A stretch of DNA of 64,000 bases, taken from VXNE01 sp963668365 (lineage in GTDB: Bacteria; Pseudomonadota; Gammaproteobacteria; Pseudomonadales; Azotimanducaceae). A program made the translations under genes and the position numbers. A model generated the notes under the pieces. That model was given only the letters and a program-made list of their open reading frames with translations, did not search any database and had not been told where the DNA came from. Below are positions 36,327 through 47,400 of the stretch, piece by piece (within the stretch, counting starts at the first letter, position 1; each line of letters opens with the position of its first letter). The stretch spans positions 372,001-436,000 of the forward strand of contig OY764266.1 in the NCBI GenBank assembly GCA_963668365.1, given 5' to 3'.

Positions 36327-39300
36327 ATGACGGAAATCGCACCGAGATCGGAGGTCGCAACATCGGGCACGACCCCGGCACTCGACGTGTTCGCCCTCCG
36401 CGATAGTGTCGTCGGCGAGTACAAAGGCTTCGCGACATCGTTCACGACGATCCACGCTCGGGACATCCGTGAGCAGGTAGAGGTCATCTACGCCGAGAAT
36501 CGCTACTGGCCCGAGCCGCTGATCCAGATCAATCCGAGCTACAAGCGGTCGACGGACGTCGGCGCCTTGGTCACGAACGGCGTCCTGGACCCGGGCTGCG
36601 CGGACATCTTCCGCGCGGACGGCGATGTCCTGTCCCTCTACAAGCACCAGGAGCAGGCCATCGCGCTGGCCGCCGAAGGAGAGAGCTTCGTGGTGACGAC
36701 TGGCACTGGATCCGGAAAGTCGCTTTGCTTCTTCGTCCCCATCGTCGACGGGGTGCTGAAGGCTCGCCGCGTCGCCACCGAGAGACGAACCTGCGCCATC
36801 GTCGTCTACCCGATGAACGCCCTCGCGAACTCGCAGATGGATGAACTCGCCAAGTTCGTCGATCAAGTACCCGGAGAGCGGCCGATCACTTTCGCCCGAT
36901 ACACGGGCCAGGAGGACATGGACGAGCGGAAACGCATCGCGGACCATCCGCCGGACATCCTGCTCACCAATTTCATGATGCTGGAACTCCTCATGACGCG
37001 GCAGGAGGACGTCGACCGTCGCGTCATCGGCAATTGCGCGGGTCTAAGCTTCCTCGTTCTGGACGAGTTGCATACGTACCGAGGCCGTCAGGGCGCGGAC
37101 GTGGCGCTGCTGGCGCGCCGGGTCCGGGAGAGACTGCAGCCGGAGAGGCTCGTATGCATCGGGACGTCGGCCACGATGGCGAGCGAAGGGTCCCTCGACG
37201 ACAAGAGTCGCATCGTCGCGGGCGTGGCCTCGAAGCTCTTTGGGACCGGCATTGCAGATAGCAACGTCATCACCGAGACGCTTGAGCGCATCACCGATTC
37301 AACGGCCACTGCGGATTCGGTAGCGCCACTGCTAGGCGCCGCGATCAACGCTGGAATACCGACTAACACCCCCGACCACGCGCTCCGCCAACACCCGCTC
37401 GCCGTGTGGGTGGAGACGCGCCTGGGCATCTCGTTCTCAGAGCTCGATCAGCGTTGGGTTCGGGCCAGGCCCAAGACCATGACCGAAGCAGTAGCCGATC
37501 TCGCGGAGGAATCTGGCCGGCCCCCGGATATCTGTCGCACGGTGCTGCGCGACTTCCTGCTGGTATCCAGCGAAACCGAGCGATCAAGGACCGGGAACCC
37601 CGCGGCGAGCGAGAAGAGCTTCTTCGCCTTTAAGCTCCACCAGTTCATCTCGGGAGCCGGACACGCCTACGGGACGATCGAGCCGCCGGGCGAACGCACC
37701 GTGACGGTCGATGGACAGCAGTTCCTTCCGGGCCAACCGGAGAAGCGCCTCTACGCCGTGCATTTCTGCCGCGAGTGTGGGCATGAGTACCACCCGGTGC
37801 GGCTGGTGCAACAGGCCGATGGTCCCGTCTTCCTCGCGCGCGACATCGACGACGCGCCCCCAACCCTACGAGACCAGGCCGACGGGGACCCCGTCGAGAT
37901 AAGCCCCGAAGGGCTGTTCGGCTTCTTGACGCCGCATCCGGTCAATGATGCCGCCTTCACGTTTGACGACCGCGACGAGGACTATCCCGAGACGTGGCTG
38001 GAGTTCGACTCCAATGGAAACCCACGGCTGAGAAGGTATTACCGAGACGCCCGTGTTCGAGAGTTTCTGGTCGCGGCGGACGGCCGCATCGACGCGGGCA
38101 CGAAGGTGTGGTTCCAGCCTGGCAAGTTCCGGTTCTGCCTGCGTTGCCGGAACACTCAAGGCGGCGCGGCACGTGATCGCACCCGTCTTGCTTCGCTCTC
38201 TGCGGAAGGCCGCAGCTCGGCCACGACGGTACTCGTCGCGAGTGCGCTGCGCTGGATGCACGGTGCCGAGTCGGCGATGGATGCCTTTACGCGGAAACTC
38301 CTAGGCTTCACTGACAACCGCCAGGACGCCGCCCTGCAGGCGGGTCACTTCAACGACTTTCTCTTCGTGAGCCTCGTCCGCGCCGGATTTCTCGGCGCAC
38401 TGCGGGAAGCGGGCCCGAACGGCCTGCGCAGCGACGAACTCGGCGGAGCCCATCAGCGCACCCTGGGCTTCGACCGGGCGGACCCACAGATCCGTGCGGA
38501 ATGGCTATTGGAATCGACGTTGCGGGGTTTCAATCTGCGGGAGGCCGAACGCACGCTGCGGCAGGTGCTGGCCTATCGCATCTGGTTCGATCAGCGGCGC
38601 GGATGGCGGTACACCAACCCCAACCTCGAGCAACTCGGTATGGTCCAAGTCCAGTATCTGGGCCTTGAGGACCTCGCCGCGGACGAAGAGCTGTTCGCCG
38701 AGTCGAACCCGTTGCTGAAGCACGCTCAACCCGGTGTCCGGGTGGCGGTCTATCGCGAATTGCTGGATCACATGCGCAAGTGGATGGCGATCCGTAGCCA
38801 AGTCCTCGACACCGCCGTACTGGAACAACTGGTGTCCCAGTCGCACAGTCGTCTCCGTCCTCCCTGGGGCCTCGACATCGACGAGAAGCCAAGAGCCGCG
38901 CGTTGGTTGATGGTCGTCGCGCCCACACGTCGGACGAGTACGCTCCGCGATTTGGACATGATCGTGCGCGGTGGCTCGCGGAGCGGGCTCGGGCGCACCC
39001 TGCGTGCCACGAGCCTCTGGGGTGGAGACGCGTCGGTCCGGGACTTGAAGTCGAAGGAGTTCGACCAACTCGTTGAGGACCTGCTTCGCGCTGGTGCCAC
39101 GCACGGCCTCGTTTCGGAGGAGAGCACGCCGTTCGACCGGACCGGCTGGCGCCTGAACGACGCGTGCGTCCACTTTCAGCTCGGACGTACGCCGGAGGAA
39201 TGCGGTAGTGCCACGCAGAACGCGTTCTTTCGGGATCTGTACGAGAACCTAGCGAGAATGCTTCGTGCGCCCATGCACCCGCTGTTCGGGTTCGAGGCAC

Positions 39301-41663
39301 GCGAGCACACTGCACAGGTCGATCCGGACAACCGCGAAATCCGCGAGAAACGCTTCCGCTTCGGGCCCCGGGAACGTCAGGAGCTGGACAGGGATACACA
39401 ACGCCTGCGGGAGGCGCGCGAGGCCAACCGATTCCTCCCGGTTCTCTTCTGCTCTCCGACGATGGAGCTCGGCGTCGACATCGCGGCGCTGAACGCTGTA
39501 CACCTGCGCAACGTGCCGCCTACGCCCGCAAACTACGCCCAGCGTGGCGGGAGAGCGGGTCGGAGTGGGCAGGCGGCGCTGGTCATAACGTATGCGTCGT
39601 CGCAAAGCCCCCACGACCAGTATTTCTTCCAGCAGCCGAAGGCGATGGTCCATGGCGAGGTCCGCGCGCCGATACTCGAGCTGGCAAACCGCGACCTCAT
39701 CGATAGCCACCTCCAGGCGGCGTGGCTCTCCTGCGTCGATCAACCGCTGGACCCTTGTATCGCGGAGTTGCTAGTCCTCACCGACGCCAACCGGCCCATC
39801 GAGCCGGACATCAAGACCGCACTGGCGGAAAAACGGGTCGCGGCCCGCGCCGGTGTGCGCATCCGACGCGTTCTCGATCTGGTTGCCGACGATCTCACCC
39901 CCGAACTGGCGCCCTGGTACACGGGCCGGGACGCCTATGCGGATGCCATCGTGGCAACGGCCGCGCGGCGCTTTGGCGATGCGTTCGACCGCTGGCGGGA
40001 TCTCTTCTCCGCCGCGGAGGAGCAACGGGATGCGGCGCGCAATACCATGGACGACTACTCCGCGTCCTATCGGGACAAGCGCGCCGCGCAGACCCGGCAT
40101 GCGCAGGCCGTGGACCAGCTCAACCTGCTGCAGCGCGGTAGGAACGTGTTCTCCAGCGACTTTTTCACCTACCGCTACCTTGCTACCGAGGGATTTCTAC
40201 CCGGTTACAATTTCCCGAGGCTGCCGCTGCTTGCCTACGTGCCGGCCAGTAGAGACGGCCGAGGCCGACAGGCGTACCTGCAGCGTCCACGCTTCTTGGC
40301 GCTCGCCGAGTTTGGCCCGCGCAGTCTCGTCTATCACGAGGGGCGCGCCCACCGCGTCGTGCGAGCGCTGCTCTCGGCTGGCCACCGGGAGTCGGCCACG
40401 TCCGAGACGCAACTTGCCACCAAGGCCGTACGCATCTGTGCGCATTGCGGTGCCGGGCACTTCCGCGACGACGTATCGATGTGCCACGCCTGCGGGATTT
40501 CCTTGGGCGACGCCGAGGTCGTGGGCAACACCTATCGGATCGAGAACGTCGCGACGTATCCCGCCGAGCACATCACGGCGAACGACGAGGAACGACAGCG
40601 TCAGGGCTTCGATTTGCAGACGACCTTCGAGTGGGCGATCCGCGACCAGGAAGTGGACGTGCGGCTGGCGACGGCCGTGGACGCCGCTGGCGAGACCGCG
40701 CATCTGGCGTACGGCCCCGGTGCGACCATCACGCGCCTCAACAAAGGGCTGCGCCGCCGGGCGAACAAGACGATTCTCGGCTTCCGCATCGATCCGGTCT
40801 CGGGATACTGGGCCAGAAACGACGAGGAGGATGCGGACGAGCGCGAGATCGATCCTACGGCCGCGCCCCGCCAGTGGATTGTGCCCAGCGTCCAAGACCG
40901 CAAGAACGCACTGCTCTTTCGGCCGGTCGGCGATCTCTCAGAGGTCACGCTGACTACCTTGCAGCATGCGATCCTGCGTGGCATCGAGGCCGTATTTCAA
41001 CTTGAGGAAGGTGAAATGCTCGCGGAACCGATGCCCACCAGCGACGTGCGCAACGGCTTCTTGCTCTACGAAGCCACCGAAGGCGGCGCCGGCGTGCTCA
41101 CCCGGCTCGTGAGCCAGGAGACGAGCCTTGCAGAGGTCGCCAGAGCGGCGCTTGAGATCATGCATCTCGCGGTGGGCGACGACTCTCTGCCCGAGTCGCC
41201 ATCGGACCTTGCGGACCAGCCGGAGGCGAACTGCGTCGCGGCCTGCTATCGCTGTCTGATGTCTTACTACAACCAGCCCGACCACGAGTTGTTGGATCGC
41301 CGGGACGATGACGCCCGCGCCATGCTCCTACGGTTGGCGTGTGGAGGCATCGTGTCGAGCGAGGACCGTCAGTCACCGGACGCCGGTCCGGTGAGCGGGA
41401 ACGAATTGCGCGAAGGCCGGTGGCACGCCGAGGCGTCGCGGCGTGGGATTCCCGCGCCGGACGCCAAACCACTCGCGGCTGGCGACCGTTCCGTGTGTAG
41501 CGTCTGGCGCAAGCACTACGTTGCGGCGGTCGTCGATGAGGCCGACCTCCCTGCCGTGCAGCCGCTGGAGGATCTCGGCTTCGAGGTCATTGAGTTCGAG
41601 GATCTCGCAAGCTGGAATGCAGCCTTCACGCGGCTCGCTGCCGCGTTGGGACGACCATCGTGA
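36327..41663 (+). CDS. Large DExH helicase with C-terminal DUF1998/zinc region (DISARM/Druantia-like)
   Basis: The protein has 1,778 aa from ATG 36327. The helicase core has Walker A TGTGSGKSLCFFVP (~125), DExH box FLVLDELHTYRGRQG (~245) and a far C-terminal helicase lobe CSPTMELGVDIAALNAVHLR with YAQRGGRAGRSGQ (~1045-1080). A zinc-like cluster CAHCGAGHF...MCHACG lies at ~1370. Near the end, LLYEATEGGAGVL and CVAACYRCLMSYYNQPDHELLD carry the DUF1998-type region. This COG1205-like architecture occurs in DruE of Druantia; in DISARM the helicase (DrmA) and the DUF1998 protein (DrmB) are separate genes. The length suits DruE or a DrmA-DrmB-like fusion. It is first of six coupled genes; the next start GTG overlaps its stop. 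It probably remodels or translocates on invading DNA. Confidence 0.82.
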   Translation: MTEIAPRSEVATSGTTPALDVFALRDSVVGEYKGFATSFTTIHARDIREQVEVIYAENRYWPEPLIQINPSYKRSTDVGALVTNGVLDPGCADIFRADGDVLSLYKHQEQAIALAAEGESFVVTTGTGSGKSLCFFVPIVDGVLKARRVATERRTCAIVVYPMNALANSQMDELAKFVDQVPGERPITFARYTGQEDMDERKRIADHPPDILLTNFMMLELLMTRQEDVDRRVIGNCAGLSFLVLDELHTYRGRQGADVALLARRVRERLQPERLVCIGTSATMASEGSLDDKSRIVAGVASKLFGTGIADSNVITETLERITDSTATADSVAPLLGAAINAGIPTNTPDHALRQHPLAVWVETRLGISFSELDQRWVRARPKTMTEAVADLAEESGRPPDICRTVLRDFLLVSSETERSRTGNPAASEKSFFAFKLHQFISGAGHAYGTIEPPGERTVTVDGQQFLPGQPEKRLYAVHFCRECGHEYHPVRLVQQADGPVFLARDIDDAPPTLRDQADGDPVEISPEGLFGFLTPHPVNDAAFTFDDRDEDYPETWLEFDSNGNPRLRRYYRDARVREFLVAADGRIDAGTKVWFQPGKFRFCLRCRNTQGGAARDRTRLASLSAEGRSSATTVLVASALRWMHGAESAMDAFTRKLLGFTDNRQDAALQAGHFNDFLFVSLVRAGFLGALREAGPNGLRSDELGGAHQRTLGFDRADPQIRAEWLLESTLRGFNLREAERTLRQVLAYRIWFDQRRGWRYTNPNLEQLGMVQVQYLGLEDLAADEELFAESNPLLKHAQPGVRVAVYRELLDHMRKWMAIRSQVLDTAVLEQLVSQSHSRLRPPWGLDIDEKPRAARWLMVVAPTRRTSTLRDLDMIVRGGSRSGLGRTLRATSLWGGDASVRDLKSKEFDQLVEDLLRAGATHGLVSEESTPFDRTGWRLNDACVHFQLGRTPEECGSATQNAFFRDLYENLARMLRAPMHPLFGFEAREHTAQVDPDNREIREKRFRFGPRERQELDRDTQRLREAREANRFLPVLFCSPTMELGVDIAALNAVHLRNVPPTPANYAQRGGRAGRSGQAALVITYASSQSPHDQYFFQQPKAMVHGEVRAPILELANRDLIDSHLQAAWLSCVDQPLDPCIAELLVLTDANRPIEPDIKTALAEKRVAARAGVRIRRVLDLVADDLTPELAPWYTGRDAYADAIVATAARRFGDAFDRWRDLFSAAEEQRDAARNTMDDYSASYRDKRAAQTRHAQAVDQLNLLQRGRNVFSSDFFTYRYLATEGFLPGYNFPRLPLLAYVPASRDGRGRQAYLQRPRFLALAEFGPRSLVYHEGRAHRVVRALLSAGHRESATSETQLATKAVRICAHCGAGHFRDDVSMCHACGISLGDAEVVGNTYRIENVATYPAEHITANDEERQRQGFDLQTTFEWAIRDQEVDVRLATAVDAAGETAHLAYGPGATITRLNKGLRRRANKTILGFRIDPVSGYWARNDEEDADEREIDPTAAPRQWIVPSVQDRKNALLFRPVGDLSEVTLTTLQHAILRGIEAVFQLEEGEMLAEPMPTSDVRNGFLLYEATEGGAGVLTRLVSQETSLAEVARAALEIMHLAVGDDSLPESPSDLADQPEANCVAACYRCLMSYYNQPDHELLDRRDDDARAMLLRLACGGIVSSEDRQSPDAGPVSGNELREGRWHAEASRRGIPAPDAKPLAAGDRSVCSVWRKHYVAAVVDEADLPAVQPLEDLGFEVIEFEDLASWNAAFTRLAAALGRPS

Positions 41664-44446
41664 GCGCTATCGCCTACGCACCGGGGAGCCTGGTCAACGC
41701 CCGCGGTCGGGAATGGGTCGTGCTCGGCGGGAGTTCAGCGGAGACGCTTCGGGTCCGGCCGGTCACGGGATCGGACGAAGATCAGACGCTGATTCATCTT
41801 CCGCTCGAAATCGAGCCGGTCCGAGAAGCCCGATTCCCCTTGCCGAGCCCGCACGAACTGGGCGGACATGACTCGGCCCTTCTCTTGCGCGACGCCTTGC
41901 TGCTCTCGCTCCGGCGGGGGGCCGGTCCATTCCGGAGCTTCGGCCAGATCTCGGTGGAACCGCGTGCGTACCAGCTTGTGCCGCTCCTCATGGCCCTCAA
42001 GCTGGATCCCGTGCGGCTGCTCATCGCGGACGATGTTGGCGTCGGGAAGACCATTGAAGCCCTGCTCATCGCCCGCGAGCTGCTCGACCGAGGCGACATT
42101 GACCGGACTGTCGTCCTCTGCCCACCACATCTCGTGGACCAGTGGATCACCGAGCTGGAGGTTCGCTTCCACATCCGCGCCGCGCCCGTGACCGCTCGTA
42201 CCGCGCGGCGTCTGGAGCAGAGCATTCCTCCGGGCGTCAGCATCTTTTCGGTACATCCGCACACGGTCGTCAGTCTTGACTACGTGAAGACCCGGGAACG
42301 GCGCGACAACTTCCTCAATGCGTGCCCCGACTTCGTGATCGTGGACGAAGCCCATACTTGCGCGTCCTCGGGCCGGGGCCGGCATCAGCGCTACGAGCTA
42401 CTCCGGGGATTGGCCGACAACCCCACGCGACACCTCGTAATGTTGACTGCCACGCCCCATAGCGGAGACGACCCGGCGTTCTACCGGCTGCTCGGCCTGC
42501 TCGCCCCGGAATTCGAGAGGCTGGCTGACGTGACGGGGAATGAACGCCGCCGGCTCCGCGAACGCCTCGCGAATCACTTCGTTCAGCGACGCCGCCCGGA
42601 CATCGCGGAGTGGCGAGAAGGCAACATCTTTCCGCGTCGCGAGACCAAGGAGATCACCTACAAGCTGAGCGGGGCGTGGGAAGCTTTCCTCAGCGGCGTT
42701 CTCGACTACTGTGCGGAAGTGGTGGACGCGGATGCCGGAGACGAGGAGCGCCAACGCCTCAACTTTTGGGGGACGCTGGCCCTGCTGCGCTGCGCGGGGT
42801 CGAGCCCAATCGCTGCGGCAATGGCCTTGCGCACCCGTGCAGGGGATGACTTGGGCGAAGAGGCACGCGAAGATCTGTTGGATCGGATCTTCGACGGAGA
42901 AGTCGATGCACTCGTCGCGGACGACTTGGAGCCTCCGCTCGCCAGCGAGGAACCGGCGCTGCAACGGCTAATCGAGCAGGCGGAGCAGCTTGCCGGTCAG
43001 GGCGACGATCCAAAGCTCGAGACCGCCTCGGAGCATGTGGCGGAGCTGGTCGAGGAGGGGTTCAGGGTGGTCGTGTTCTGCCGCTTCATTGCGACGGCTC
43101 ACTACGTAGCCCGCCATCTCGGGGATCGGCTGGCAGGCGTTGCCGTCGGGGTCGTGACTGGCGAGATGCCCCCGGAAGAGCGCGAGGCACGAGTGGCGCA
43201 AATCGGCGCCGACGAAGAGAGGCGGGTCTTGATTGCCACCGACTGCCTTTCCGAGGGCATCAACCTGCAGGAGCACTTCGATGCCGTCGTCCACTACGAC
43301 CTTTCGTGGAACCCGACGCGCCACGAGCAGCGGGAGGGTCGCGTTGATCGTTTCGGCCAGCCGAGCCCGACCGTGCGTGCCACGCTCATCTATGGCGTCG
43401 ACAATCCAACGGACGGTGCCGTGCTCCGGGTCATCCTCCGCAAGGCCGCTCTCATCCGCGAAGAACTCGGCGTCCCGGTGCCCATACCGGACGAGGGCCA
43501 CTCGCTCACCCAGGCGCTGCTCAAGGCGGTGCTCTTGCGGCGGCGCGGGCGTCCTGACGTGATCGAGGGTCACCAGCTCGAGCTTTTCGAGAGGCAGTGG
43601 GAGGACACGAGGGAGAAGGCCAAGAGTAGCCGAACCGTGTTCGCCCAACGCCGCATCAGACCTGACGAGGTGCTGCCCGAGTGGCATAAGAGCTTGGCCG
43701 CGATCGGTGGCCGCGACGAGGTGCGGCGCTTCGCGAGCCGAGCGCTTGCCCGTCTAGGTTCGGGACTGGAAGCAGGCAGCAGAGGATTCAGGGTGCCAAC
43801 GCTGCCCCTGCCCGAAGCCGTGCGCGAGCGCCTGGAGACGGAGGACATCACGGGCACGGTAGCCGTCGACTTCGCTTACCCGTCGGCACCGGGCTGCCGT
43901 CCCATACAGCGCAGCCATCCGCTCATCGCAGTACTAGCAGACACCTTGCTCAGCCGGACGCTGGCGGAGGACGAAAACGATGCGTCGACCACCGATCCAT
44001 CGGTGCTTGGGCGCGTGGGTTGCTGGATTTCGGAAGGGGTCCATAGCCGGACGACGGTCGCGCTGCTCCGTCTCCGCCACCAACTCTTGTCCCGCCGGCA
44101 GCATCGAGACACGACATTGATGGTGGAGGAGGCAGCGGCGTTGGCCTGGGTGGCCCCGCTCACCCAAGCGCCAATCTCTGGATCCGAAGCGCTTGCGGTG
44201 CTCGAACTTCCTCCAGTGGGAGACCCCCCAGAGCATGTGCGCGAGCGCGAGGCCGTGCGAGCCCTCGAGCTGCTTCAGGAACGCGGGTCAGATCTCGAAG
44301 CGTTTACGTCGGCACGAGCGAGCGCCCTGCTAGAGGACCATCTGCGGGTTCGTGAAGCCAGCAGAGCGACCGGCAGCACGTCGGTCCAGGCCCTGCAGCG
44401 CCCCGACGTTATCGGCCTCTACGTGCTCTTGCCCAGGGTGGACTGA
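41660..44446 (+). CDS. SNF2/HepA-type helicase (DrmD-like)
   Basis: The protein has 928 aa with a GTG start overlapping the previous stop (GTGA). Walker A and neighbours: LLIADDVGVGKTIEALLIAR (~125-145); DEAH box FVIVDEAHTCASSGRG (~228); motif III LTATPHSGDDPAFYRLL; C-terminal lobe VLIATDCLSEGINLQEHFDA with VVHYDLSWNPTRHEQREGRV and DRFGQ (~535-565). The second half after ~620 is accessory. SNF2-type ATPases of this form are found in DISARM (DrmD) and other methylase-linked phage defence systems, next to a large adenine methylase as here. It is expected to move along duplex DNA; whether it is itself a nuclease cannot be told, and no nuclease motif is seen. Confidence 0.87.
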   Translation: MSAIAYAPGSLVNARGREWVVLGGSSAETLRVRPVTGSDEDQTLIHLPLEIEPVREARFPLPSPHELGGHDSALLLRDALLLSLRRGAGPFRSFGQISVEPRAYQLVPLLMALKLDPVRLLIADDVGVGKTIEALLIARELLDRGDIDRTVVLCPPHLVDQWITELEVRFHIRAAPVTARTARRLEQSIPPGVSIFSVHPHTVVSLDYVKTRERRDNFLNACPDFVIVDEAHTCASSGRGRHQRYELLRGLADNPTRHLVMLTATPHSGDDPAFYRLLGLLAPEFERLADVTGNERRRLRERLANHFVQRRRPDIAEWREGNIFPRRETKEITYKLSGAWEAFLSGVLDYCAEVVDADAGDEERQRLNFWGTLALLRCAGSSPIAAAMALRTRAGDDLGEEAREDLLDRIFDGEVDALVADDLEPPLASEEPALQRLIEQAEQLAGQGDDPKLETASEHVAELVEEGFRVVVFCRFIATAHYVARHLGDRLAGVAVGVVTGEMPPEEREARVAQIGADEERRVLIATDCLSEGINLQEHFDAVVHYDLSWNPTRHEQREGRVDRFGQPSPTVRATLIYGVDNPTDGAVLRVILRKAALIREELGVPVPIPDEGHSLTQALLKAVLLRRRGRPDVIEGHQLELFERQWEDTREKAKSSRTVFAQRRIRPDEVLPEWHKSLAAIGGRDEVRRFASRALARLGSGLEAGSRGFRVPTLPLPEAVRERLETEDITGTVAVDFAYPSAPGCRPIQRSHPLIAVLADTLLSRTLAEDENDASTTDPSVLGRVGCWISEGVHSRTTVALLRLRHQLLSRRQHRDTTLMVEEAAALAWVAPLTQAPISGSEALAVLELPPVGDPPEHVREREAVRALELLQERGSDLEAFTSARASALLEDHLRVREASRATGSTSVQALQRPDVIGLYVLLPRVD

Positions 44447-44448
44447 AC

Positions 44449-47400
44449 ATGGCGCCTCGACGAAGCCAGCCGGGCGAGGCCCGCATCGCTTTCGAGTCGC
44501 TGTCGATTAAGGGGGGGCTGCTTGGGGCCGAGTGGCTCGGCAAGGTGGCCCAGCTCCAAGCCAATGCGCAGGAGCCGGGCGACTATCGGATTCCGAGCGG
44601 CCTCTACATCCGCGACGAGATATCCCGAAGTTGGCGAATTGCCCAAGCATGTTACCGAGCGATGGAGACGGGTCGGGCTGGAGCGGGCGATCACTCCGCG
44701 CTTGCGGAGCGCTTCGTCGAGACGTTCCTTCGCGACGCCTTGTGTTTCGCATCCCTTGCCCGGGCGGAACCGAGGTTATTCGACGACGGGGTGTATCCAG
44801 TCCGGTTCTTCGCTCTTGGTGATCGGGTCCCCGTCGTAGTGGCCCCGTTGGGAGCGGGTTTGGACGCCCCCTTGCGCGAGCTCGGAGACGAACGCAGCCG
44901 GAGCGCTTTCGGCCTTTTGCAGGAGACGCTGAACGTGTCTGGTGCTGCATTATGGGGCCTCGCGACGGATGGACTGACGCTGCGGATCGCGCGGGATAAC
45001 GCGAGCCTCACGCGACCGGCATGGATTGAGGCCGACCTTGGCAGGATGTTCACGGAGGATCTGTATCCTGATTTCGCCGCGCTGTGGCTCCTCACGCACG
45101 AATCCCGCTTCGGTCGCGCCGAAGACCCTCCGGAAGCTTGCCCGCTCGAGGCGTGGCGGGAAGCCAGCCGGGAGGAAGGCACGCGGGCGCGAGACAAGCT
45201 GAGTGGCGGTTTCCAGCAGGCACTCGAGATCCTCGGGCAGGGGTTCCTGTCTCACACCGCGAACAACGAGCTTCGCTCGGCGCTGCGCAATGGGGATCTG
45301 ACCACGGAGCGGTTCTTTGGGCAGCTCCTGCGCCTTGTCTACCGGCTCGTCTTCCTGCTCACGGTCGAAGAACGGGACCTGCTGCACCCGAACCGCGTCT
45401 CCAAATCTACACGCGAGCTCTATGCCGACGGATACGGACTCCGTCGCCTCCGCGACCGGGCCGTCCGCCGTAGCGCCCACGACCGCCAAGGCGATCTCTG
45501 GGAGGGCTTCAGGATCGTCTTGCGAGGACTTGCGGGTGGGGAACCACAGCTGGGACTCCCCGCCCTGGCCGGGCTATTCGCATCGGAGGAGTGTCCAGAA
45601 CTCAATCCGGCGAAGCTGGAGAACCGCGCGCTCCTCGGTGCCTTGTTCCAACTCGCTTGGCTGCGCGAACCCGCCGGGCTCGTGCGCGTGAACTGGCGAG
45701 ACATGGGGCCGGACGAACTTGGCTACGTCTACGAGGGCCTGCTCGAGTTAGTCCCGCAGATCACGGGAAACGGACATTCCTTCTCCTTCGCGAGCGCGGA
45801 CGAGAGCCTCGGCCATGCACGGAAGACGACAGGCAGCTACTACACGCCGGACGAACTGGTACAGGTTCTCCTAGACAGCGCGCTCGACCCAGTCATCGAC
45901 CGCACGGTCGACGCCCATCCCGAGCGGCCCGTCGATGCACTGTTGGACCTCGCCATCGTCGACCCGGCGTGCGGCTCAGGGCACTTCCTGCTTGCGGCGG
46001 CACGACGGCTCGCCGACCGCGTCGCCCGGCTCCGGGCGGGAGGCACCCCCACGCCGGAGGATTACCAGTCTGCGCTTCGCGACGTGGTCCGCCGATCCAT
46101 CTATGGCGTGGACGCGAACCCGCTGGCGGTGGAAATCTGCAAAGTGGGCCTCTGGATGGAGTCGGTCGATCCAGGGTTGCCGTTGACGTTCTTGGAGAGC
46201 CACATCCGCTGCGGCAATTCGCTCATCGGCACGAACCGTGCGTTGATGGGCGACCGAGTTCCGGACGCGGCATGGGCGGTCCTTGAAGGAGACGACAGGA
46301 AGCTCACCAACGCGCTCAAGCGGCGGAACCGAGTGGAGGTCGCTGGCCAGACACTCCTACCGTTCGAGGTACGCGACGAGACGGATGGTGTGGGCGAAGC
46401 AATGCGGGCGGTGGAGGAGGTCGCAGACACCGATGTTGACTCGTTGGCGGAGAAACAGCGACAGTGGAAGGCGCTCCTGGCCTCGAGGGCCTACGAGCGG
46501 GAGAAGCTCGTGGCTGACGCGTGGTGTGCCGCCTTCCTGTGGCCGAAGGGCGAACATGGTGCGGTCTTCGAGGCAGCACCCACGACGGACGCTTGGCTTG
46601 CGCTCCGCGACAGGCTGGCGCCGCCGTCCTCAACGTTCCTGGATGCCACGCGGCGAATCGTTGAGGACTACGGCCTATTCCACTGGGAACTGGCGTTTCC
46701 GGACGTCTTCGCGCGAGGTGGCTTCGATGTCGTGATGGGCAACCCCCCGTGGGAGCGGGTCAAACTCCAAGAACGGGAGTTCTTCGCCAAGCGCGAGCCG
46801 TCCATCGCGAAGGCGCGGAACGCCGCGGAACGAAAGAAGCTGATTGCGGCGCTTCCAGCCACGAACCCGGCTCTCTGGCAGGAGTGGACCCGCGCAACGC
46901 GCATCGCACAGGGACAGAGCCATTTCGTACGGCAATCCGGGCGCTACCCGCTTTGCGGGAAGGGGGACATCAACACCTACGCGTTGTTTGCCGAGCACAA
47001 TTGGAGAGTCTTGGCGCCTCACGGATGTGCGGGCTTCATCGTTCCCGGAGGGATCGTCACCGACGACACCACAAAGGAGTACTTCCAAGCCCTTCTTGAC
47101 GGTAGCTTCCTTGCCAGTGTGCATCACTTCGAGAACGAGAGTCTTGTTTTCAAGGGTCTCCACCATGCGTATCGGTTCGTGCTGCTCACGATCAGGGAGT
47201 CTGGTCAGGCGGATCTCGTGTTCTATGCGAGACGAGCGGTTGATCTCGGCGACCGCCAACGACACTTTGAGTTGACTCCTGCGGACTTCGCTGCTCTCAA
47301 CCCGAACACGCGTACCTGTCCCACGTTTAGGTCGCGTCGCGACGCCAACATCAACTTGACGATGTACCGGCATGCGGGCGTGCTGTGGCAAGAGAACGAC

